Shown here one piece after another: positions 25,936-33,373 of a stretch of DNA of 64,000 nucleotides. The number at the start of each line of letters is the position of its first letter. The first letter of the stretch is position 1. A program made the position numbers and the translations under genes. The notes beneath the pieces were generated by a model, which saw nothing but the letters and a program-made list of their open reading frames with translations, did no database searches and was not told the DNA's origin. Source of the DNA: Bacillota bacterium (GTDB lineage: Bacteria > Bacillota > Clostridia > Lachnospirales > Lachnospiraceae); NCBI GenBank assembly GCA_023392615.1, contig JAEVYT010000017.1:62001-126000 (forward strand). The letters run 5' to 3'.

Positions 25936-27405
25936 ATGATGAAAGATTATGATAATAGTATAGAAGAAAGCGAGAACGTGATCGACTTATATGTTCTGTT
26001 TGGCGATCTTTTGGGAGGAATCAAACGCTTATGGTGGATCATGGTTCTATTAATATTGATCACAACCGGTTTATCCTGCTATATGGAGTACAAAAATTAT
26101 GCACCTTATTATACAGCTAGCGCAACATTTACGGTTAGCCTTAATTCGGATAAAAAGGATACTTCTATGCTTGAGGAAAACACGAAGGCTACACTAATGT
26201 CAAAGACATTTCCCTATATTATAACGAATGGTATCTTAAAGGATATAGTACAGAAGGATTTGGGTCTTGATTACATAACAGAGGATATTACGGCAGAGAA
26301 TATTGAGAATACCAATTTGTTTACTATCAATGTTGTATCGGATGATGCAAAGAGAGCCTATGATGTTCTTCAATCCGTTATTAAGAATTATCCTAAATTA
26401 GCTGAACCGGTGGTGGGGAGTACTCATTTGACAATGCTTGACCAAACCGGTGTTCCAGGAGATCCTGATAATAAAAAAGATTATAAACGAAGCATGGCAA
26501 AAGGAGCGATACCAGGAGCAGCTGTGGGTGTTATCCTTCTTTTGGCTTATGCATTTACCAGGAAAACCATACGTAAGGAAGAGGATTTGACGAAATTAAC
26601 CAGCATGAAGAACCTTGGTATATTACCGGAGGTGGTATTTAAGAAGAGAGGGAAAAAATCCTATAAAATCGTATCGATTAGAAATGATAAGGTCACTCCC
26701 TGGTACAAGGAATGTATCTATAAGATAAGAACCAGAGTAGAAAAAGCAATGAATAATCAATCTATGAAATCTGTGCTTGTTACTAGTGCATTAAGTGGGG
26801 AAGGGAAAAGTACATTTGCACTTAATTTAGCACTTGCAATTGCAGAACAGGATAAGAAGGTAGTATTGGTAGATTGTGATTTACATAAGCCTTCCATTCA
26901 TAAGATGGTTACACTTCAGTATGAGGCAGCAGGGTTGGAGAAGGTACTAAATGAAGAGGCAGAACTGACAGAGGCTCTTCAATATAGTGAAGAGGATAAG
27001 ATAACAATTTTAGGCGGTTTGACTTCGGTTGCAAATGCTAGTGAGATAATTGGAACAAACAAAATGGAGGAGATCATAAGGCAGTTGGAGGAAATGTTTG
27101 ATGTAATTGTTATAGATACGGCACCCTCTGCTGTGTTATCGGATACTTCGGTTTTAGCAAGATTTGTTGATGGATTAATCTATGTTGTGAAGCAGGATTA
27201 CGCAAAAGTAAATCAAATCTTGGAGAGTTTAGATAATCTATCTGAGAGTAGTAATATTAAGATAATAGGTAGTGTTATCAATGGTACTAAGTCTGGAATT
27301 AGTGGATATGGATACAACGCCGGTTATGGCTATGGATATGGCAGATATGGAAGCGAAAGACGAAAAACAAAAAATAAGATGGAACTAGACTTTAATAAGG
27401 AATAA
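25936..27405 (+). CDS. Wzz-type chain-length regulator fused to a BY-kinase (second copy)
   Basis: The 489-residue paralogue of the preceding gene has helices at about 33-53 and 187-205. Its Walker A is SALSGEGKST near 284-293, Walker A' VLVDCDLHKP and Walker B VIVIDTAPS. Its Tyr tail is longer and Gly-rich (GYGYNAGYGYGYGRYG), unlike the first copy, so the two may be phosphorylated or dephosphorylated differently. A 97-base gap with a small perfect inverted repeat (CCGTTTG/CAAACGG, 25846-25867) separates the copies. Confidence 0.92.
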   Translation: MMKDYDNSIEESENVIDLYVLFGDLLGGIKRLWWIMVLLILITTGLSCYMEYKNYAPYYTASATFTVSLNSDKKDTSMLEENTKATLMSKTFPYIITNGILKDIVQKDLGLDYITEDITAENIENTNLFTINVVSDDAKRAYDVLQSVIKNYPKLAEPVVGSTHLTMLDQTGVPGDPDNKKDYKRSMAKGAIPGAAVGVILLLAYAFTRKTIRKEEDLTKLTSMKNLGILPEVVFKKRGKKSYKIVSIRNDKVTPWYKECIYKIRTRVEKAMNNQSMKSVLVTSALSGEGKSTFALNLALAIAEQDKKVVLVDCDLHKPSIHKMVTLQYEAAGLEKVLNEEAELTEALQYSEEDKITILGGLTSVANASEIIGTNKMEEIIRQLEEMFDVIVIDTAPSAVLSDTSVLARFVDGLIYVVKQDYAKVNQILESLDNLSESSNIKIIGSVINGTKSGISGYGYNAGYGYGYGRYGSERRKTKNKMELDFNKE

Positions 27406-27407
27406 TT

Positions 27408-27449
27408 ACATAAGTTTTACGTTTTGTGACATAAGTTTTACATTTTATG
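27408..27449 (+). repeat. Two tandem 21-bp direct repeats
   Basis: Units 27408-27428 and 27429-27449 each begin ACATAAGTTTTAC and differ at only two positions. Two helical turns in phase, placed 8 bases upstream of the -35 of the next gene, is the layout expected for an activator or repressor site. Confidence 0.7.
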
Positions 27450-27457
27450 TTATTGTA

Positions 27458-27486
27458 TTGAAAAAATTTTCTAATATCATTATAAT
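27458..27486 (+). promoter_or_regulatory. Sigma-A promoter of the LCP gene
   Basis: TTGAAA (27458-27463), a 17-bp spacer and perfect TATAAT (27481-27486) give the LCP-family gene its own promoter inside the long locus. Confidence 0.8.
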
Positions 27487-27543
27487 GGTTGGATACTTAT
27501 ACTATGATTGGATGATAGAGATAATAACCATTATCATAGTTAG
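27471..27543 (+). other. Inverted repeat spanning the LCP transcription start
   Basis: An arm at 27471-27490 (overlapping the -10) pairs with one at 27526-27543 with few mismatches. Because the left arm lies mostly upstream of the transcript start, it is more likely a DNA operator pair than an RNA hairpin. Confidence 0.45.
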
Positions 27544-27559
27544 AAATGAGAGGTAAAGA

Positions 27560-28645
27560 ATGGATACATCAAAGAAGATACAAACAAAGAAAAAAATGGA
27601 TAAGAAAAAGAAACTCATTATAGCTAGCATTACTGTCGTCTCAATAATTCTGTTACTGGTACTGACCATCCTACTAGTATTTCATGTATATTATGGAAAA
27701 ATGAATGTTGTCACAGATAAAAATCCTGTTCCAACGATAACAGACGATGAATTAGCACCGGAGCCCGAGGATTCAAACGGACCGGATTCTTCACAGGAAG
27801 ATATTAATAACGCAGAAAGTGGAAGTAAAATCCCAATGATGTCATCTAAGGATGTATTTAACGTGCTCCTGATAGGTATCGATTCTAGAAAGGATGACAG
27901 CAGAGGAAGATCTGATTCAATGATATTGGTCTCAATAAATAAAAAAACCAAAAAGATTATTGCAACGTCGATTATGAGAGACAGTTTTGTTCAAATTGAT
28001 GGACATAAGAATAATCGAATTAATGCAGCATTTGCATTTGGTGGAGCGGATTTATTAATAAAAACAATAGAAGGTAACTTTAAAGTTAAGGTTGATCGCT
28101 ATGCATATATTAATTTCTTTTCCTTTATTGACATCGTAAATTCTGTTGGTGGAGTTACTCTTGATGTATCAAAGGATGAGATACCTGTAATTAATAAATA
28201 TATTCTTGAAATAAACAGACTGACTAATCAGCCAGATAATTCAGGATTTTTGACAAAGCCAGGTAAATTAACGTTAAGTGGCAAACAGGCATTAGGATAT
28301 TCCAGAAATCGATATGTTGGAAATTCTGACTTTGAACGAACAGCAAGGCAGAGAAGAGTATTGGAACAGATATACATTAAAGCAAAATCACTTAATGTAT
28401 TACAGCTGAATAAGTTGTTTAATAAAATATTACCTGATGTTACCACGAATCTATCAGAAGGGGAGATGTTATCTTATGTGTTTGGGGCTCCTACTTATTT
28501 AAAGTATGATGTGGAGCAGTTCCGTATTCCGATGGATGGTGCATACAAAGGGTTAAGAGTTAGAGGTATGTCTGTACTGGGAATTGATTTTGATAAAAAT
28601 GTTATTGCATTGCAAAATAAAATATATGGAAAAAGTAATAATTAA
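27560..28645 (+). CDS. LytR-CpsA-Psr (LCP) family polymer ligase
   Basis: LCP enzymes transfer undecaprenyl-linked glycopolymers to peptidoglycan. The 361-residue protein has a Lys-rich cytoplasmic start, one membrane helix (about 19-41), an acidic linker (about 55-85), and the LCP domain from about 95. The domain carries NVLLIGIDSRKDDSRGRSDS, MRDSFVQIDGHKNNRINAAF and GYSRNRYVGNSDFERTARQR, containing the Asp and Arg residues that hold the pyrophosphate. It completes the exopolysaccharide set but has its own regulated promoter. Confidence 0.93.
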   Translation: MDTSKKIQTKKKMDKKKKLIIASITVVSIILLLVLTILLVFHVYYGKMNVVTDKNPVPTITDDELAPEPEDSNGPDSSQEDINNAESGSKIPMMSSKDVFNVLLIGIDSRKDDSRGRSDSMILVSINKKTKKIIATSIMRDSFVQIDGHKNNRINAAFAFGGADLLIKTIEGNFKVKVDRYAYINFFSFIDIVNSVGGVTLDVSKDEIPVINKYILEINRLTNQPDNSGFLTKPGKLTLSGKQALGYSRNRYVGNSDFERTARQRRVLEQIYIKAKSLNVLQLNKLFNKILPDVTTNLSEGEMLSYVFGAPTYLKYDVEQFRIPMDGAYKGLRVRGMSVLGIDFDKNVIALQNKIYGKSNN

Positions 28646-28654
28646 CCTGACGTA

Positions 28655-28683
28655 TTGCCATTTTATATGATTATGATTATAAT
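28655..28683 (+). promoter_or_regulatory. Promoter of ridA
   Basis: TTGCCA (28655-28660), 17-bp spacer, TATAAT (28678-28683), 28 bases before the start codon. Confidence 0.65.
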
Positions 28684-28711
28684 GAGTGAAAAGTTGATAT
28701 GGAGGTAGATT

Positions 28712-29089
28712 ATGATTAAAGTTATCCAAACTGATAAGGCACCGGCGGCGATCGGACCTTATTCACAAGCATTAATTCATGGGAATATGTTATTCGCTTC
28801 TGGCCAGATACCGATTAATCCGGAGAGTGGTGATATCGTAGAGGGTGGAATTAAAGAGCAAGCGACACAGGTTATGAAAAATATATCAGCAATTTTAGAT
28901 GAAGCAGGAATATCATTTAAGAATGTAATAAAAACCACTTGTTTCCTTAAAAGCATGGATGATTTTGTTGCTTTTAATGAGGTTTATGCAGAATATTTTA
29001 TTGGAAAGCCTGCAAGATCCTGTGTTGCTGCACAGAAGCTGCCCAAGGATGTGCTTTGCGAAGTGGAAATTATAGCATTCGTTGAATAA
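28712..29089 (+). CDS. ridA: Reactive enamine/imine deaminase RidA
   Basis: The 125-residue protein hydrolyses reactive 2-aminoacrylate and related imines made by pyridoxal-phosphate enzymes. It shows the YjgF/RidA signature: TDKAPAAIGPYSQA at the start, MLFASGQIPINPESG, and the C-terminal ARSCVAAQKLPKDVLCEVEIIAFV with the substrate-binding Arg. Length is exactly that of the family. GGAGGT precedes the ATG. Confidence 0.95.
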   Translation: MIKVIQTDKAPAAIGPYSQALIHGNMLFASGQIPINPESGDIVEGGIKEQATQVMKNISAILDEAGISFKNVIKTTCFLKSMDDFVAFNEVYAEYFIGKPARSCVAAQKLPKDVLCEVEIIAFVE

Positions 29090-29113
29090 ACGGATTAGAA
29101 GATCTATTTAGCA

Positions 29114-29142
29114 TTGACAATGCACAGCATGTATTTTATATT
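29114..29142 (+). promoter_or_regulatory. Promoter for the soluble chemoreceptor
   Basis: TTGACA (29114-29119), 17-bp spacer, TATATT (29137-29142). It lies upstream of the terminator hairpin that follows ridA, so the predicted start falls at the base of that hairpin. Confidence 0.55.
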
Positions 29143-29148
29143 AATATA

Positions 29149-29179
29149 AGGCAGTGAGGCTTAAACTCGCTGCCTTTTT
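29149..29179 (+). terminator. Intrinsic terminator after ridA
   Basis: AGGCAG-TGAG pairs with CTCG-CTGCCT around a short loop, followed by TTTTTG. Confidence 0.85.
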
Positions 29180-29212
29180 GTATTTATTACGGATGAGGAA
29201 CGGAGGAGCTTT

Positions 29213-30721
29213 ATGGGAAATAAACAGGATTTGAATAGAATGACCACGGAAGCACTAGAATTAATAAAAAACACACATCAATTGGTAAGTGGTAATCTTG
29301 ATATCTCGATTAACGCGAAGGATTATTTACGATTAGGGGATCTGGCTGAGGATATTAATCAAATCAGTGCGACATTTAATGGTTATATTAATGAAATCGC
29401 TCATATATTAGCACATTTATCTGCAGGTAATATGACAGTTGATTCTTCAAAACATCTTAATTATCAAGGTGATTTTGTACCAATTAAGAATGCGCTTCAC
29501 AAAATCAGACATTCTTTAAATCATTCCTTTGAAGAGATAAATCATTTGACATACGAGATCGATGTATTATGTAGTCAAGTAGAGGAAGGGGCAACTCAAA
29601 CAGCACAAAATGCGACAGAGCAAGCCGGATTAATTAATGATTTGACCGAGACTGTATATGGAATAACGGAGCAAACTTCAAATAATGCAAAGAATGCACA
29701 TATGGCATCTAATAGTCTTAGTGAGATAAAGAAGGAAGCAAAAGAAGGCTCAGCATATATGGGTGAGATGCTAGAGTCGATCCAGAAAGTACAGCAATCT
29801 TCTCAGGATATATCGGAAGTTGTAACATTAATTAGCGGTTTGGCTGAACAGACCAAATTACTTTCACTTAATGCCGCGATAGAAGCAGCTCGTGCGGGTG
29901 ATTCCGGTAAGGGTTTTTCAGTGGTTGCAAGTGAAATCAAAAAACTGGCAGATAAAAGTGCAGAAGCAGTAAAAGAGACGACATCGCTAATCAATAATAG
30001 CATTAAAACCGCAGATGAAAGTGTGGAGATTGCTTATAAAACCTCAGAAAGCTTCAAGAGTATCAACAAGTCTATCAAAAACGTTAGTAATTTATGCGAA
30101 AATATTGCGGAGGTTTCTGAAATTCAGGCCAATAGCCTAAAAGATACTTCCATGATTATAACTGATATATCAGGAGTTGTTCAAAATAATGCAGCCTTTG
30201 CAGAAGAAAACAGTGCATTAGCCACTAATCTGTCAGAACTATCATCAGATATGAAGAAAATCATGTCAAACTATCGTTTGGAAAGTCAGGGAATCTCTAC
30301 TGTAGATAATAATGGTATTGAAACGATTAATACGGTATATTTAAAGAAGCTTTTTGATCAATTAAAAGGAACGTCGGGCCAATATCAGATCGATCAAATT
30401 TTAGAAGAATCGATTTTAAATCAAAAAGATTTTGAGTGCTTATATCTGATTAATTCAGAAGGATATCAGCTGAGTCACACAATTATGAATCCGGATCTTA
30501 TGATAGAGCAGGATGAAAACTTTAAACCGGCGATGCCCGGTGATAATCACTCTACGAAAAAGTATTTTAGAGAGGCGATCAAGAATAAAGAAAAGTGGTA
30601 TTCTTCACACGAATACATATCAACAGCAACCGGTGGACTATGCAAGACCCTGTCGTATGCATATGAGAATAACGATGGCCAATATCATGTGATTTGTATA
30701 GACGTAATTATTAGATTTTAG
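29213..30721 (+). CDS. Soluble methyl-accepting chemotaxis protein with C-terminal sensor domain
   Basis: The 502-residue receptor has no membrane helix or signal peptide. Residues about 20-105 look like two HAMP-like repeats (LVSGNLDISIN and LSAGNMTVDSS). Residues about 120-350 are the signalling coiled coil with the hairpin tip EQTKLLSLNAAIEAARAGDS. A C-terminal domain from about 370 (ECLYLINSEGYQLSHTIMNP, then HSTKKYFREAIKNKEKWYSS and TLSYAYEN) resembles a PAS/Cache-like ligand module. Sensor-after-signal order is unusual. It probably senses a cytoplasmic ligand and feeds CheA. Confidence 0.88.
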   Translation: MGNKQDLNRMTTEALELIKNTHQLVSGNLDISINAKDYLRLGDLAEDINQISATFNGYINEIAHILAHLSAGNMTVDSSKHLNYQGDFVPIKNALHKIRHSLNHSFEEINHLTYEIDVLCSQVEEGATQTAQNATEQAGLINDLTETVYGITEQTSNNAKNAHMASNSLSEIKKEAKEGSAYMGEMLESIQKVQQSSQDISEVVTLISGLAEQTKLLSLNAAIEAARAGDSGKGFSVVASEIKKLADKSAEAVKETTSLINNSIKTADESVEIAYKTSESFKSINKSIKNVSNLCENIAEVSEIQANSLKDTSMIITDISGVVQNNAAFAEENSALATNLSELSSDMKKIMSNYRLESQGISTVDNNGIETINTVYLKKLFDQLKGTSGQYQIDQILEESILNQKDFECLYLINSEGYQLSHTIMNPDLMIEQDENFKPAMPGDNHSTKKYFREAIKNKEKWYSSHEYISTATGGLCKTLSYAYENNDGQYHVICIDVIIRF

Positions 30722-30762
30722 TAATTTAGTTTATTTACGTAGAAAATATATAGAAAAATAAT

Positions 30763-30818
30763 ATAGGACTGTAGCAAAACGTATGACTGACTATTTGTTT
30801 TGTGGCAGCCCTATTTTA
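30763..30818 (+). terminator. Probable terminator after the chemoreceptor
   Basis: Arms 30763-30780 and 30797-30814 pair with small bulges (ATAGG...CAAAAC with GTTTTG...CCTAT) and are followed by TTTTATT. Confidence 0.6.
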
Positions 30819-30825
30819 TTCAATA

Positions 30826-30854
30826 TTGACAAATAATGCTATTCATCATAGAAT
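30826..30854 (+). promoter_or_regulatory. Promoter of manA
   Basis: Perfect TTGACA (30826-30831), 17-bp spacer, TAGAAT (30849-30854), 46 bases before the ATG. Confidence 0.7.
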
Positions 30855-30899
30855 CAGAAAAGTGAATAAGTTTTAAACTATCAGATATAAGGGGATTCC

Positions 30900-31838
30900 A
30901 TGAAAGAAATTATATATTTAGAACCAGAATTTAAATCCATGATATGGGGTGGGAGTAAATTTTCCACTGAATTTGGTTTTGATATTCCGAATGATCATAC
31001 AGGAGAATGCTGGGCAATCAGCGCTCATAAGAATGGGGATTGTACGGTTAAAACCGGACGTTATCAGGGCAAGAAATTAAGTTGGTTATGGGATAACCAC
31101 CGTGAGTTATTCGATAATATGGAGGGAGAGGTATATCCCTTGTTAGTTAAAATTATAGATGCGAAGGATGATTTAAGTATCCAGGTACACCCAAATGATA
31201 CTTATGCAAAGAAAACGGAATCTGGTGCATTAGGTAAGACTGAGTGCTGGTATGTTTTGGATTGCGATGAAGCAGGAGAAATCATAATTGGACATAATGC
31301 AAAGGATAAGCAAGAACTTAAAGAGATGATTGATTCGGATCGGTGGGACGAGCTGATTCGAGTACGACAAATCTCAACAGGAGATTTTTTTCAAATCGAG
31401 CCTGGAACTGTTCATGCTATAAAAAAAGGTACGTTGATATTAGAGACGCAACAAAACAGTGATATCACATACCGTCTATATGATTACGGAAGATTGGATC
31501 ATGGACAACCAAGAGAGCTTCATATTGAGAAAAGCATAGATGTAATACGTTGCCCATATACGGATATAGAGCCTGAAGGAATAGAAGTACAGTCAAGCAA
31601 TTATCAATTAAAGGTGTTAGTTCAGTGTGATTATTATACAGTTGAAAAACTGAATTTAAACGGAGAGGCAGAATTCATTCAGGATCAGAAGTTTAGGAAC
31701 TGTACAGTGATTAACGGACAAGGATCCATCGATGGGCACCAACTCAAAAAAGGGGATAGTTTTATTCTACCGGCTGATTACGGGCAATATCGATTATCCG
31801 GCGAGATGGAGATAATTCTTTCATATCCACAGACCTAG
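30900..31838 (+). CDS. manA: Mannose-6-phosphate isomerase, class I
   Basis: The 312-residue zinc enzyme interconverts mannose 6-phosphate and fructose 6-phosphate. MIWGGSKFSTEFGF opens the cupin fold. SIQVHPNDTYA and GKTECWYVLD supply the Gln, His and Glu metal ligands, and IEPGTVHAIKKG supplies the second His. The length is that of the short Firmicute class I type. It can feed mannose from polysaccharide breakdown into glycolysis or supply mannose 6-phosphate for surface polymers. Confidence 0.95.
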   Translation: MKEIIYLEPEFKSMIWGGSKFSTEFGFDIPNDHTGECWAISAHKNGDCTVKTGRYQGKKLSWLWDNHRELFDNMEGEVYPLLVKIIDAKDDLSIQVHPNDTYAKKTESGALGKTECWYVLDCDEAGEIIIGHNAKDKQELKEMIDSDRWDELIRVRQISTGDFFQIEPGTVHAIKKGTLILETQQNSDITYRLYDYGRLDHGQPRELHIEKSIDVIRCPYTDIEPEGIEVQSSNYQLKVLVQCDYYTVEKLNLNGEAEFIQDQKFRNCTVINGQGSIDGHQLKKGDSFILPADYGQYRLSGEMEIILSYPQT

Positions 31839-31926
31839 TAAGATTGAGTATGTTATATAAATGTAGGATATGGTATTATTAATTTAACGAATATTAAACT
31901 TTTTAGGCTTATAAAAACTTAAAATT

Positions 31927-32020
31927 AAGCGTATGTATTATTCATCCATTAGCGACTATTTGTGCCGTAACGTGCAGCAAATTAAGGTTCTCTCGGATAA
32001 TATAATACATACGCTTTTTT
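31927..32020 (+). terminator. Long hairpin with T-run downstream of manA
   Basis: AAGCGTATGTATTAT (31927-31941) pairs with ATAATACATACGCTT (32002-32016), followed by six T. The arms enclose about 60 bases that contain a second hairpin (TTTGTGC/GCAGCAAA). It lies between manA and a convergent gene, so a bidirectional terminator is likely. The large loop is odd for that role and could be a small RNA. Confidence 0.6.
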
Positions 32021-32059
32021 ATGTCATTGAATGGCGTTTAACAATTTGTGGGGGACGTA

Positions 32060-32410
32060 TTATAGTGCGTTATGATTGAATGCGGCAATTCGATTAACTG
32101 GAATATCGACCACGGACCCTACCGGGTGACAATGATTACTACCACTTCCGCTACTAAGACTACTGCTGCCGATGGTACTATCCAGTTCATCTCCCAAAGG
32201 ATTAGCCGGCGGCATACCGAAGTCTGTCACTAAACGAATAAAATCAGGATTAACCGCTAAAAGAACACCGGTAAAACCGCTCCCTGATGCACCACCACTT
32301 GTAGTGAATACAGTAACGGTCGATCCGATAAAACGACGCATATGAGCGACAAGGGAATTACCTCCCAATCCACTGCCGCCATTTGATCTATCTCTGCATG
32401 AACATGACAT
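32060..32410 (-). CDS. Small Sm-like protein, tandem paralogue 1
   Basis: The 116-residue protein shares with its upstream neighbour a core of about 35 residues: RRFIGSTVTVFTTSGGASG, SGFTGVLLAVNPDFIRLV and a final VDIPVNRIAAFNHNAL. The short strand-rich pattern and the closing AAFxHNAL resemble the small Sm-like or spore-coat-related proteins of Bacillales and Clostridia (DUF2642-like). An N-terminal MSCSCRDRSNGGSGLGG extension is unique to this copy. The ATG follows TAGGAGG. Function unknown; a spore or surface role is a guess. Confidence 0.7.
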   Translation of the reverse strand: MSCSCRDRSNGGSGLGGNSLVAHMRRFIGSTVTVFTTSGGASGSGFTGVLLAVNPDFIRLVTDFGMPPANPLGDELDSTIGSSSLSSGSGSNHCHPVGSVVDIPVNRIAAFNHNAL

Positions 32411-32478
32411 ATTATTACCTCCTATTTACTTTCTTTACTTTTTATTTACCAAATTGCTGGTATGTGTAAAATATCTTG

Positions 32479-32766
32479 TTAATAAAGTGCATTATGACAA
32501 AATGCTGCGACTTTGTTAAGTGGTATGTCACATAAGGAAGAAACAACAAAGATACAATTCCTTTGGCCGTCACATTTACTTACTGTGTCACAGGGTACTT
32601 CACCCACTGAGGTATTAGGTGGTGAACCAAGTCTATTTACTAAGGTGATAAAGTTGAGATTTATCCGAAGTAAAACACCGGTAAAGCCGAAGCCAGAGGC
32701 TCCACCGCTGGTAGTAAATATCGTAACGGTCTGACCGATATATCTGCTTAGTTCATCTATTAACAT
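32479..32766 (-). CDS. Small Sm-like protein, tandem paralogue 2
   Basis: This 95-residue paralogue has SRYIGQTVTIFTTSGGASG, FGFTGVLLRINLNFITLV and the end CDIPLNKVAAFCHNALY. It lacks the Cys/Gly-rich N-terminal extension of the other copy and has extra Cys residues in the middle (VPCDTVSKCDGQRNC). The copies are 68 bases apart and co-directional, so they arose by tandem duplication. CATAGAATA at 32826-32834 (minus strand) resembles a sigma-K -10, but no matching -35 is visible. Confidence 0.7.
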   Translation of the reverse strand: MLIDELSRYIGQTVTIFTTSGGASGFGFTGVLLRINLNFITLVNRLGSPPNTSVGEVPCDTVSKCDGQRNCIFVVSSLCDIPLNKVAAFCHNALY

Positions 32767-32864
32767 ATCCTTACCTCCAGAATCATCTTACAATATCGTA
32801 TCGAATTCGGTTTTGAATCCTAATATATTCTATGCCTTCACATGCATAATGCGACAAATTAGCA

Positions 32865-33272
32865 TTAATTATCTTTTTTCCTTGAGAAATGTAGATAGAA
32901 GATTAAATTTAAGAGATACTGAACTACCAGAAGACCTATGCTTAAATATAGAATTGTCTGGCTTACATTTGATTTCTCGAGTATAAGGATGTATATACAC
33001 AAAATAAGGCTCATTATTTTACACACGAGGTAGCCTGACTTTTCTTTGGGATATTCTTTAGACATATCTGAATAATTTCCTGGGGTGGAAGAATCTGCAT
33101 CATGATACATAACATTTACTAGAAAGCCGGAGCCAAGTATAACTAGGGAACAAGCCATACCTATGCACCAGCCGAAGATAACGGATACAGAAGGGATATA
33201 AAAATAGGTGCAGATAAAGAGAGCTATACCGATAATGATAAGGAGGATACAGAATATTTTTACTTTTTTCAT
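32865..33272 (-). CDS. Small four-helix membrane protein of unknown function
   Basis: The 135-residue protein has hydrophobic segments at about 5-25, 32-52, 82-100 and 105-127, with a soluble loop (about 53-80) rich in Ser, Asp and Lys. The C terminus is basic (HFSRKKDN). No family is recognised. It precedes the tandem Sm-like genes on the same strand and may be co-transcribed with them. Confidence 0.65.
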   Translation of the reverse strand: MKKVKIFCILLIIIGIALFICTYFYIPSVSVIFGWCIGMACSLVILGSGFLVNVMYHDADSSTPGNYSDMSKEYPKEKSGYLVCKIMSLILCIYILILEKSNVSQTILYLSIGLLVVQYLLNLIFYLHFSRKKDN

Positions 33273-33373
33273 AGAGAGGTGTCCTTAGATTACCTTCTTT
33301 TAACATATATATGTAGTAGTAGCGGAAAATATCTGAATTTGATTATTACATGGGTAACTCCGGGAGGTTTGTT

